Source: Micromonospora cremea (GTDB lineage: Bacteria; Actinomycetota; Actinomycetes; Mycobacteriales; Micromonosporaceae). Taken from it: 64,000 bases of DNA. The notes beneath the pieces are model-generated. The model saw only the letters and a list, made by a program, of their open reading frames with translations, did no database searches and was not told the DNA's origin. The translations under genes were made by a program, and so were the position numbers. Positions 8,636 through 17,000 of this stretch are shown piece by piece. The stretch covers positions 4,713,501 through 4,777,500 of the forward strand of contig NZ_FSQT01000002.1 of the NCBI RefSeq assembly GCF_900143515.1, read 5' to 3'. Positions within the stretch are counted from its first letter, which is position 1. The number at the start of each line of letters is the position of its first letter.

Positions 8636-9166
8636 TCAGGCGGCGGTGGACTCGAGCTGGTCGAAGGCGATGCTCCACCACGATTCTGGATCGGTGAATG
8701 CGGACGGGTCGACCCGCGTCAGCTCGGCGCGGATGGCCGCGGCGAGCTCGGCGCGGGCCCTGCCGCCCGGGTCGGTGTCGATAAGCTGCCCGAGCTTATA
8801 GAGGAACTCGACGAACGCAGCAAACGAGGCGTTGACGTGCTCGAAGTTCGGCGTCGCGAGGTCCAGCAGGATGACCGAGCCGTTCCGCGAGTCAAGGATG
8901 TAGAGCATCTGGGCGTCATCGGGCGAGCTGCCGAGGATGACGTACATCCGCGGGCCCTCGTCGCCAATCTCGATCTTCAGCTTGCCGAACGGCGTCATGC
9001 CCGGGGCGGTGACGTCCGCGGTGAACAGGATCGGCACCTCGACCGGGAGAGCGGCACCGGCCGGCAGGACTCCCGGTGTGAGCACGTCGCCGAGCAGGTC
9101 GGCCGGGACCTCGATCACGCCGTCCGCGCCCCAGAGCGCGGTGAGTTCCGCCAGCGACACGCTCAT
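8636..9166 (-). CDS. SUKH-4-like immunity protein
   Basis: 176 residues, last gene of the minus-strand toxin operon; its ATG overlaps the stop of the preceding gene by 4 bp. Length and pattern fit the SUKH-4 branch of the SMI1/KNR4 superfamily: alternating strands, a central GDEGPRMYVILGSS block, LDSRNGSVILLDL and a C-terminal helical tail with FEHVNASFAAFVEFL. SUKH proteins neutralise polymorphic toxins, often nucleases. Position two genes after the HNH-like toxin supports an immunity role; the cognate pairing is inferred. Confidence 0.75.
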   Translation of the reverse strand: MSVSLAELTALWGADGVIEVPADLLGDVLTPGVLPAGAALPVEVPILFTADVTAPGMTPFGKLKIEIGDEGPRMYVILGSSPDDAQMLYILDSRNGSVILLDLATPNFEHVNASFAAFVEFLYKLGQLIDTDPGGRARAELAAAIRAELTRVDPSAFTDPESWWSIAFDQLESTAA

Positions 9167-9696
9167 TCGTCCTCCTGCTCGCCGGGGGCGGTCAGGTCCT
9201 GCTCCTCAAGGAACCGCCACCAGTCGTCATCGTCATAGCCGATTTCGGCGTAGCCCGCGCCGAACACGTAATAGGCGAGGAAAGAGTCCAGGTCCGGGGC
9301 GATCTCCTGGAAAGCCTCGCGCATGAACCACTCGTCGGTGCTGATCTGCGGGAAGTACCAGACCGCGCCGGAGTCGCGCCGTAGCAGCAGCGGCTCTTCC
9401 TTGAGGCGCCCGAGGTAGAACCACTCGTCGGGCTCGGCGGCGACGCCGGTGTATTCCGGCATGATCTTCAGACCGCTCTGCATACGGGCTGAGGAGGAGA
9501 TGCCGGGCAGGTAGAACCCGCCGGCCGCGATGCTCTCGGCGACCTCCATCAGCTCGCGTACCGGCTGCGGTACCTCTGCCGGAATCTTGTCGGTCGGCAC
9601 GCCCGCGCTGATCTCTCCCCAGCTGACGGTGTTGTCCTCGTCCGCCACCAGGTCGGCGCGCAGCTCCTCGATGAGTTCCCGCAGATCGGGGTTCAA
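9163..9696 (-). CDS. SMI1/KNR4 (SUKH)-type immunity protein
   Basis: 177 residues immediately downstream of the nuclease gene, overlapping it by 4 bp and the next SUKH gene by 4 bp. SUKH-like features include VPQPVRELMEVAESI near the start, KIMPEYTGVAAEPDEWFYLG, SGAVWYFP and a C-terminal aromatic/acidic tail (IGYDDDDWWRFL). It is the gene closest to the toxin and so the best candidate for its cytoplasmic inhibitor. Strongly acidic overall, as expected for a nuclease inhibitor. Confidence 0.75.
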   Translation of the reverse strand: MNPDLRELIEELRADLVADEDNTVSWGEISAGVPTDKIPAEVPQPVRELMEVAESIAAGGFYLPGISSSARMQSGLKIMPEYTGVAAEPDEWFYLGRLKEEPLLLRRDSGAVWYFPQISTDEWFMREAFQEIAPDLDSFLAYYVFGAGYAEIGYDDDDWWRFLEEQDLTAPGEQEDE

Positions 9697-10253
9697 TCCA
9701 CTACCTCTATTCGGATCGGCGTTCCGTCCGGCAGGTTCATGATCTCCACCCGGATCTGGGTGCCGATGTCCTGGTTGGTGTCGGCGTCCATCAGCTTCAG
9801 GTTACTGACCTCGTCAGGACCGCCAAGTTGCAGCTCCCAGACATGATCGGGGTTCTGGTCGCGCACCCGTTGCTTCATCCGCTCGGCCGCTTCACGGTCT
9901 TTGGCCTTCTGCGCGTCGCTGCCCTTGTTGTTCCTGACGTACTTGTTGTGGATCTTCCGGATGATCCGGTCTTTGAACCCGCCGGTAATGCTGGTGTCGC
10001 GCGCTACCGGGTTCGCCTGCTTGAACAGCTTTCCCTGATCGCTTAGCCGTTTCAAGGCGGCCATCTTGCGGTCGAAGTCGGTGCGGTGGTGCGTGCTTTT
10101 GCGCTGGACCCGGATGGTGACCTCGGGCAGATCATTGTTGCGCTTCACCGGGGGTGCGGAGGCCTTCTTCACCGCCGCGCCGACGAGGTTGCCCTCCTTC
10201 GGCTTGGCCGCGCCACCTCGCTTCCGGCCACCCTCCCTGCCCCGGCTAGCCAC
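9693..10253 (-). CDS. HNH-like nuclease toxin domain protein
   Basis: 186 residues from GTG 10253. A basic linker (residues 1-35; Lys/Arg/Gly/Ala) precedes the C-terminal catalytic region with DHVWELQLGG (Asp136-His137) and NLKLMDADTN (Asn151, Asn160). That DHxxELQLGG...NL...N layout is shared by HNH/endonuclease VII-like polymorphic toxins. The start overlaps the WXG100-like gene by 8 bp in another frame, so the delivery module and toxin are encoded apart, where homologous systems often fuse them. It is probably a DNase delivered by type VII secretion. Confidence 0.7.
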   Translation of the reverse strand: MASRGREGGRKRGGAAKPKEGNLVGAAVKKASAPPVKRNNDLPEVTIRVQRKSTHHRTDFDRKMAALKRLSDQGKLFKQANPVARDTSITGGFKDRIIRKIHNKYVRNNKGSDAQKAKDREAAERMKQRVRDQNPDHVWELQLGGPDEVSNLKLMDADTNQDIGTQIRVEIMNLPDGTPIRIEVVD

Positions 10254-10740
10254 TTATCAGCTCCGTAATCACCTGGTCGATCAGCAGACCGACGATCTCC
10301 CGCGTGATCATTTGGAAAATCGGGATCTCAGCCAGCGACGCGCCGAAGGTGACGACCGCGGTTGCGATGGCCTGCGCCACCTGGAAGGCAAAGATGGCCA
10401 GCTGCACGATCATCTGAATCTTCAACGCGAGCACGATCCCGGCGCAGATGATCAGGCCGGTGCCGACCAGCATTGCCGCCTGCGCGTAGTCCGGCAGGGT
10501 GCCTGGCCCGCTCTCCGGTTTCGCCCACCACTGGGCGAACGCCTGCATCGCCTCGCCGCTCTGCTGCGACATCACCGCCGCAGCGGCCGCGCCAGCCTCC
10601 CCAGAGGCGTCGGCGACCGTCCCGGCGAAGTCGATCCAGGCCTGCCCCATCTCGAACAGCTTCTCCTCGTCACCCTCCGGCCAGGAAAAGCCGATCCAAC
10701 CGAGGGCGGTGACCAGCTCACCCGGCAGCTGAAGTCCCAT
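10246..10740 (-). CDS. WXG100-like N-terminal delivery protein with hydrophobic C-terminus
   Basis: 164 residues. The N-terminus (LPGELVTALGWIGFSWPEGD, residues 5-24; then EMGQAWIDFAG) is the WXG100-like module that begins CpnT-type polymorphic toxins. It is followed by a helical segment and two long hydrophobic stretches (about 88-110 and 113-138). In related proteins this module continues into a C-terminal toxin; here TAG ends it and the nuclease restarts 8 bp upstream in another frame. It likely addresses the toxin to an ESX-like secretion channel. Confidence 0.75.
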   Translation of the reverse strand: MGLQLPGELVTALGWIGFSWPEGDEEKLFEMGQAWIDFAGTVADASGEAGAAAAAVMSQQSGEAMQAFAQWWAKPESGPGTLPDYAQAAMLVGTGLIICAGIVLALKIQMIVQLAIFAFQVAQAIATAVVTFGASLAEIPIFQMITREIVGLLIDQVITELISG

Positions 10741-10743
10741 CCC

Positions 10744-11067
10744 TCACCCCAAAATTCCGAGGATGTCGCGCATCGCGTTCGCGGTTTCGTGCTCAACCGA
10801 CTCGTAGTTGTCGGCCATCACGGTCAGATCGCTGCCCGCCGCGCCGATCTCCTCGGCAGCCACACCGATGCAGTCCAGCACCCAGGCCGAGACCCCGGTG
10901 TACACGACCCCGATCAGCGAGCCGATGTCGTCGCCGCCCCAGGGCTCGCCGTAGCCGGCCATCTGCGCCTCGAAACTCTCCAGCTGCCCGATGAACCGCT
11001 CGGCCGCGCCGACCACCTGATCACCGCCTGCCCGCAGGGCCGCGGGCTCCACCTCGAAGCCGCTCAC
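10744..11067 (-). CDS. WXG100-family protein (ESX secretion substrate)
   Basis: 107 residues with two predicted helices around a W-x-G turn (EPWGGDD, Trp43 to Gly45), the size and layout of ESAT-6/CFP-10-like proteins. It overlaps the upstream gene by 4 bp and lies 3 bp from the next, so it is cotranscribed with the toxin. Such small proteins typically dimerise with the WXG-like domain of the toxin and carry the C-terminal export signal. Confidence 0.8.
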   Translation of the reverse strand: MSGFEVEPAALRAGGDQVVGAAERFIGQLESFEAQMAGYGEPWGGDDIGSLIGVVYTGVSAWVLDCIGVAAEEIGAAGSDLTVMADNYESVEHETANAMRDILGILG

Positions 11068-11489
11068 CGGTTAGCACTCCCGCCGGACATCCGGGCCTGC
11101 GCCTCGGTCAATGTCTGCAGAAACGTGCTCAGCCGTGGCACCGCCGTATCCCGGACCTGTTGCAGCTGCTCGGTGAGCTGCGTAAGGTCGGCAGCGCCCG
11201 GCACGGAGGCGCCGCTACGCATGGAGTCGATCGCCGCATTGACCGCCTCGACGATCCGGTCACACAGCTCGGCGAGGCCCAGGCGCATTAAGCGCGGATC
11301 CACGGCAAGCGACGAAAGCCGACCGTCGGCACCGAACTCGGCACAGACCCGGCCATCCGCTGCCTCGCCGATCCGCCGCTGCCGGGCGGCTTCCTCGTCT
11401 TCCGGCGGTGGGCTCACCGCCCGAAGGGCACCGACAGTGGCATCGAGCATGCGGGCGAAGTCCCCACTCGCGGCCCGTGACATCGACAT
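11064..11489 (-). CDS. YbaB/EbfC-like protein heading the toxin operon
   Basis: 141 residues from ATG 11489, chosen over the longer frame because GGGAGGACG lies just upstream. The fold pattern is helix, beta sheet, helix (EFGADGRLSSLAVDPRLMRL in the middle), resembling YbaB/EbfC-family nucleoid-associated proteins that often start type VII polymorphic-toxin operons in actinomycetes. It overlaps the WXG100 gene by 4 bp. The exact role in these operons is not known. Confidence 0.65.
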   Translation of the reverse strand: MSMSRAASGDFARMLDATVGALRAVSPPPEDEEAARQRRIGEAADGRVCAEFGADGRLSSLAVDPRLMRLGLAELCDRIVEAVNAAIDSMRSGASVPGAADLTQLTEQLQQVRDTAVPRLSTFLQTLTEAQARMSGGSANR

Positions 11490-12019
11490 AGATCGTCCTC
11501 CCGATAGTGCTCGAAACATTCGCGAGCGTACGGACACGGGTCAAACGAGCCGCTGTTCTACCTCTGATGGGTACATGCGCACCAAACAGAATCTGGACTT
11601 AACCCTTGAACAAGCAGGTCAGGGAGTACACACCTCTACGGTGATCTCGGGGCTCCGACGCTGGCTGGCGTGGCTTGCCCGGCACGGCCACCAGCACCCG
11701 CACCGAGCCTTGGGCGTGCGGATGGCCGTGTTGTACGCGGTGATGGTGATGTCCGGCCGGCTGCTCGCCGTCCGGCAAGGTGCGGGGACGGCCGCCGAAA
11801 CGCCAGGCGCCGGGAACGGGTACGACGTCCCCCAAATGATCGCGTGTAGCTCGTGACGGCTGCAGTAGCGGCTGGTGATCGACCTCGTCGGCGGTCCAGT
11901 CGACCGGTGCGTTGGCGGCGTTGAGAGCGTCTTCGCGGTTCATGCCCTGCCTCCTGACAGCATCTTCGCCACGGCGTCGCGCTCGTTCTTCTCGTCGGTG
12001 ATGGCAGCGGGTGTCGGCG
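11490..12019 (-). other. Largely gene-free; start of a lost small gene at 11943
   Basis: About 530 bp upstream of the toxin operon, so the operon promoter should lie near 11500-11600. A minus-strand ATG 11943 follows a good GGAGGCAGGGC site and gives about 30 convincing codons (MNREDALNAANAPVDWTADE) before the frame loses protein-like character. I read it as a truncated gene. Nothing else is supportable. Confidence 0.4.
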
Positions 12020-12371
12020 TCAAGGTGCCGTGTTGGTGCGGCGGCGTATCTCAGCATCCACGTCGAAGTCCATCGCGCGGAGCTTGCGGTACGCGCGGTC
12101 GCGTACGGCCTCGTCGAAGAATTCTTCATACCAGGGGAGCAAGACCCACATCTCGACGCTCATGTCGAGCTTGCCCATCTGCTTTGAGGCGCCACAGCCC
12201 GTCGGAAGCGTTGTCACTGAGGACCAGTTTGCGGGCTGTCTCCACGCCCTGGTACTCGCGCAGCATGAGCTGGAACCGCCTTGCCGGATAGCCCAGCGCT
12301 GCCAGGGTGTCGACGCCTTGGTGCAGCTCCGCAGTGAATCGTCGTGCCAGCTCTTCCCGGTCGGTGCTCAC
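12020..12371 (-). pseudogene. Conserved hypothetical protein with a frameshift
   Basis: ATG 12371 gives MSTDREELARRFTAELHQGV, then YPARRFQLMLREYQG and ETARKLVLSDNASDGLWRL. Near 12185 the frame must shift to continue with MGKLDMSVEMWVLLPWYEEF and a C-terminal RKLRAMDFDVDAE. The halves fit a small actinobacterial family of about 115 residues ending in the MSVE.WVLLPW motif; its function is unknown. A single base change splits the gene. Confidence 0.65.
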
Positions 12372-12495
12372 GTGGCGGTCCCTTCGCTCGGCGACTGGAG
12401 GGGTAGGCAGGGGTCGGCCTCAGTCTTCGCCCACCGGCCGAGCTTTCACTATGGACCGTCATCTGGTTGCCCTGTCACCTGCAGCCGCATGCACA

Positions 12496-12795
12496 GTGAG
12501 GACCGATCGCGTGGCGCTTGGCGGGGTTCTCGTGCGCTTCGATCTTGACTGCTTCCACCAGCCCTGGGAGGAGCCGTGGGACATGGACTGGTCGTGGCCG
12601 GTCGCCGTTGACGGGATTCAACGGTTGAAGGCAGCTCTTGTCCGGTGTCCGGAACCGCTGCAGCCGTCGTGCGAGTGCCCCGTGCACCGGTCGTTGCGGG
12701 ACAGCATCGAGAGGCCACCGTCGCATGAGGCTTCGGTGACGGTCGAACTGACCGAGGATGGGCTGCCGCAGGTTCGGTCAGTACGCATGCTGTGA
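12496..12795 (+). CDS. Hypothetical protein (about 99 aa)
   Basis: The plus frame from GTG 12496 gives VALGGVLVRFDLDCFHQPWE and CPVHRSLRDSIERP, with a strand-forming end (VTVELTEDGLPQVRSVRML). Composition is protein-like and rich in Asp, Trp and Pro. An ATG at 12450 in the same frame is an alternative start. The region of tandem repeats at 12900 follows. I do not recognise a family. Confidence 0.45.
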   Translation: MRTDRVALGGVLVRFDLDCFHQPWEEPWDMDWSWPVAVDGIQRLKAALVRCPEPLQPSCECPVHRSLRDSIERPPSHEASVTVELTEDGLPQVRSVRML

Positions 12796-12899
12796 GGCGC
12801 GCAGGGCTCCGGCGGCAGAGGAAGCGGGTGCGGTCAGACCTGGCCGCGTTCTGGGTGGGTACCCCCCCGTTTACCCCCCGAAAACCCCTCGCTGAGGTT

Positions 12900-13028
12900 G
12901 ACAACCAGTGACAAGAAGCGACCACTGTTTGATCGTGTGTGTGCAGCTCAGTGCCTATTTCTGACAGTCAATGACAAGGTCGAGATGGTTACGGATGGTA
13001 ACAAGGGGTTTTGACAAGCAATGACAAG
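12900..13028 (+). repeat. Three direct GACAANCARTGACAAG repeats (candidate recombinase arm sites)
   Basis: GACAACCAGTGACAAG (12900-12915), GACAGTCAATGACAAG (12963-12978) and GACAAGCAATGACAAG (13013-13028) are direct repeats spaced 63 and 50 bp apart. They lie just before a tRNA T-arm-like string (GTGGGTTCAAGTCTCC, 13062-13077). Iterated 16-mers beside a tRNA-like string are typical of phage or plasmid attP regions. No integrase gene remains next to them. Confidence 0.5.
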
Positions 13029-13311
13029 CCTTGAAGGAGGAAGGCTTGACATGAGGTTCTTGTGGGTTCAAGTCTCCTCGTTCCCCACGAGGGCTGCCTG
13101 GGTAAGTGCCGCGCCGTCACGGTAGTCGATATGGGCAGGAGGAGTGAAAGCAGGGAGCCTGGGATTTGGATACCTCGTCAGGCTTCCCGGCGTGGCCAAA
13201 AGCCTCCGAGCTGCCGGGGGAACCTCAAGGCGACGCCTGCCCGGCCGCAGTGGCATTGCCTGCTCGTAGCCGTGACGGGGCTGATCGAGATCGTGGTGGT
13301 GGTGCCCTTCG

Positions 13312-13460
13312 CGGGTGACCCGGCTGATCGTCGCCGACGAGATCACCCGCCGACCCAGGGAAGCGATCGTCCGCCGGCTGCCAAGGGCAGCCCGCTGGCG
13401 TACCGGCTGTACTGCCGCTGGTGCCTGTCTGTGTGCCGTACGGGCGTCCCGCCGTACCTG
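13312..13460 (+). pseudogene. DUF1360-like phage membrane protein fragment
   Basis: The plus frame reads TRLIVADEITRRPREAIVRR and then, in another frame, KGSPLAYRLYCRWCLSV. Together these match the conserved core of DUF1360, a small phage and mobile-element membrane protein with a (T/Y)CRWCLS(V/M) motif. There is a frameshift near 13385, and both termini are missing. It supports a former prophage or integrative element here. Confidence 0.5.
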
Positions 13461-13596
13461 CCGTCGGTGTCTTGTCCCGTGGGTGTGCGCGCTAACAGGA
13501 CTGCGCCGCCCAGGGTCGGCGGGCCGGAGGGATTCGGCTGTTCGAGAGGCGAGCCAGGTGCGCGGCTGGTGTTGAATGTGGAGGGTGAGCGAACAG

Positions 13597-14070
13597 GTGC
13601 CGGAAGGGGTGGCGACGGTGGAGCTGACGATGGTCGTACAACCGGAGCTTCCGATGACCGCCGAACGGCTCGACACCCTCACCCAGGGGTTCGCCGAGGA
13701 CCTGCGGGCCCTCCCCAGGGTGCGTGTCGCCCCCGCCACGGGGCCCACTCCCGGCCGGGGAAAGTCACCCGAGGCGTGGGAGCTGGGAATGTTGGTGGTG
13801 GGCGGCCTCTTTTCGGCCACCACCATGCGCGCGATCGTCCAGATCGCGATCGCCTACACCGAGCGGACCAAGGCACGGTCGATCACGGTGCGCAGCGGCG
13901 AGACCGAGTTGGTGATCACGGGAAGCACCCGGATCGACGATCCCCTCCTCATCGCCGAGTTGGCGCGGGTGATCAAGGCACCGCACCGATCCGACGCGGC
14001 CCTCGCCTCGCCAAACCCTGACCAGGCCGCGATCGCGCCGGGTGAGCGCCCGGGCGATGTCCGAGCGTAA
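13597..14070 (+). CDS. Effector-associated constant component EACC1
   Basis: About 157 residues. The pattern is a short strand (VELTMVVQPE), a helix with LDTLTQGFAEDLRALP, a strand RVRVAPATGP, the conserved PGRGKSPEAWELGMLVVG, a helix, and two C-terminal strands (ARSITVRSGETELVITGST). This is the EACC1 layout known from NTP-dependent conflict systems, where it pairs with an effector such as a caspase. The start is ambiguous (GTG 13585, GTG 13597 or ATG 13576); 13597 has GGAGGG upstream. It ends 3 bp before the caspase fusion gene, so the two are coupled. Confidence 0.75.
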   Translation: MPEGVATVELTMVVQPELPMTAERLDTLTQGFAEDLRALPRVRVAPATGPTPGRGKSPEAWELGMLVVGGLFSATTMRAIVQIAIAYTERTKARSITVRSGETELVITGSTRIDDPLLIAELARVIKAPHRSDAALASPNPDQAAIAPGERPGDVRA

Positions 14071-14073
14071 GCG

Positions 14074-17000
14074 GTGGGACAGCGCCTGGCTCTGCTCATC
14101 GCCAACGACCGTTACATCGACGACTCGTTGGCCGACCTCTACGCGCCCCGGGAAGAGGCTCGCGACCTGCAGAGTCTGCTGGCCGACGCCAACATCGGGG
14201 CCTTCGACCGCACCGTGCTGCTGGAGAACGAGTCGAAGAGCTCGGTGGAGCGCACGATGGAGACGATGCTGCGCAGCGCCGGGCCGGAAGACCTGATCCT
14301 GCTCTACTTCTCGGGGCACGGGATCCGCCGCGGCAAGCGGGGCCGGCTCTACCTGGCGGTCGCCAACACCGAGGTCGGCTGTCTGTCGTCGACGTCGATC
14401 TCCGCGTCCTTCGTCCATGAGTTGCTCGACGAGTCTGAGGCCGCCAGCTCGGTCATCCTGCTCGACTGCTGCTACAGCGGCGCCTTCGACCATGCCAAGT
14501 CACCCGCGGATCTCAACCTCGACGGGGAACTGAAGGCCGGCGACGGCCGCTACGTCATCACCGCGACCAACTCCGTCGAGCGCGCCGTCGACGGCCAGCC
14601 GGCAACCGCTGCCACGCCGCGCCTCCGCTCCGCCTTCACCGAGACGGTCATCGAGGGCCTGAGCACCGGTGCCGCCGACCTGACCGGCCGAGGTCGGATC
14701 ACCCCCGAGGATCTGTGGCGGTACGTGCAGTTGGAGCTGCCGAAACGAACGACCGAACAGTCCCCGTGCCAGTTCGGTCGAGCGAGCAGCGAGGTGCACA
14801 TCGCGTTGTCCCGGGACGGCCATCACCGCCAGCGGGATCCGCGGGATCCGCGCGATCCGCGTCTTGGCGATCTTCTGGGCCCGTTGCAGGCGCGGGAGGA
14901 CGTGAAGCTGTGCGCGGTCGAGTGGCGTCAGCGCGGGCCGCTCAAGGTGCCGGTCGGTCTCAACCATCGCATCGACCAACCGGCCGGGGAACCTGTGTCG
15001 CTCGATCTCGCCTCGTCGGAGGGGCACCTGCTGATCGTGGGACGTCCCGGGATGGGGAAGACCACCCTGTTGCGCACGATCATCGGCGGGCTCGCGCTCA
15101 CCCACTCGGCCGACGAGGTCGTTTTCCACTGCCTTGAGTCCGGTGGCAACTGGCTCGGGCCGATGCGGCGGCTACCCCACGTCGAGACGGTCCTGGGCGA
15201 CGACGAGGTGGTCGAGCTGGGCACGTTGCTGAGCCAGCTCGAGGAGGACGTGCTGCGGCGCAAGCGCCTGTTCCGTGAGCACGAGCTGGAGTCGCCGGCC
15301 AGCCTCCGGGCGCGGCGCGGCAGCCTGAACGCCGGCCCGCAGCCGGACATCTTCCTCGTCGTGGACCGTTGGCAGGACTTCGTCGCGCTGCAACCCGACT
15401 TCACCGCGCGCGTCATTGAGCTGGCTAACAAGGGATTGGGGTACGGGTTCCACCTCGCTGTGGTCGAGCGTAGTTGGCGGTCCATTCCCCAAGAGCTGAT
15501 CGAGTTACCGCAGCTACGGATCGAGACCCGTCTGTCGGAGCCGCGGGAGTCGATGGTCGACCCGGACCATGCCGCCCGCCTGCCGCTGTCGATGCCCGGC
15601 TGGGCCATCCAGGGGCGGCGCACCTTCCGCATTGCCCTTCCCGAGCTGACCGTGACCGAGGTCGACCCCGACCTCAGCTCGGAGTTCGGCGTCGCCGTCA
15701 CCGACGGTGCGACATCGATGATCTCCATGATCGCCCAGGCGTGGGGCCTGCCGCCGGTGTCCCCGCCCGACGGTGCTCGTCGTGGCGCCTGGGAGTCCCG
15801 GGACGAGGCGCTGGAGATCCTCGGCCTCGCCGACTACCCGGCACTGGTGGCCTTCGACGGCCCCGCCGCGTCCGTGGGCCCGGAGCAGCACCTTCAGGTG
15901 CCCATCGGTTTCGAGTTGGACGGGAAACCGGTTCTGCTCGACCTGAAGGAGTCGGCCCAGGCGGGGATGGGCCCGCACGGCTTGGTCATCGGCGCGACCG
16001 GCTCCGGCAAGAGCGAACTGCTGCGGACGATCGTCGCCGCGCTGGCGGCGCGCCATTCGTCGGAGGAGCTGAACTTCGTCCTGGTGGACTTCAAGGGCGG
16101 CGCGGCGTTCGCCTCGCTGGACGCGCTGCCACACACCAGTGCGGTGATCACCAACCTGGCCGACGAGCTGCTGCTGGTCGACCGGATGCGCGACGCGCTC
16201 GCGGGCGAGATGGTGCGCCGGCAGGAGCTGCTGCGCGCGGCCGGCAACTACGTCTCCCGTTTCGAGTACGAGAAGGCCCGCGCGGCTGGCGAACCGCTGG
16301 CGCCGATGCCGAGTCTGCTGATCATCTGTGACGAGTTCAGCGAGTTGCTGGCCGCGAAGCCCGACTTCATCGACCTGTTCGTGATGATCGGTCGGCTGGG
16401 CCGGTCGCTCGGCGTGCACCTGTTGCTGGCCTCGCAGCGGCTGGAGGAGGGCAAGCTGCGCGGTCTGGACACCCACCTGTCGTACCGGATCGGTCTGCGG
16501 ACCTTCTCGCCGGTGGAGAGCCGGATCGTGCTCGGCGTTCCGTACGCGTACGAGTTGCCGAACGCGCCGGGTCACGGCTACCTGAAGACCGGCAACTCCG
16601 CCATGGTGCGCTTCCGGGCGGCGTACGTGTCACGAACGCCCGGCCACGACGGAGCCGAGCCGGGCTCCGCCGTGGCGGAGGCCATCGCCGGCAGGACGGT
16701 GCTCGACCTGCTGGTGGAGCGGCTCAAGGGCCGTGGCTGCACGGCGCACCAGGTCTGGCTGCCGCCGTTGGCCGAACCGCCGAGCCTGGGTGAGCTGCTG
16801 CCACCCCTGCGCGTGCACCCGCGCTTCGGGCTGTGCACCGCGGACTGGGCCGGCCGGGGTCGGCTCACCGTCCCGGTGGGCGTGGTGGACCGCCCGTACG
16901 AGCAGCGCCGCGACCCGATGATGGTGGACCTCGGCGGGTCGGGCGGCAACGTGGTGATCGTGGGTGGCCTGCTCAGCGGCAAGAGCAGCCTGCTGCGGTC

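Noticed and set aside
10066..11856. 596-codon plus-strand frame across the toxin operon
   Set aside because: It runs antisense to four overlapping genes with good start sites; GC-rich DNA keeps the third frame open.
12900..13028. CRISPR array
   Set aside because: Only three 16-bp imperfect repeats, unequal spacing (63 and 50 bp), no cas genes.
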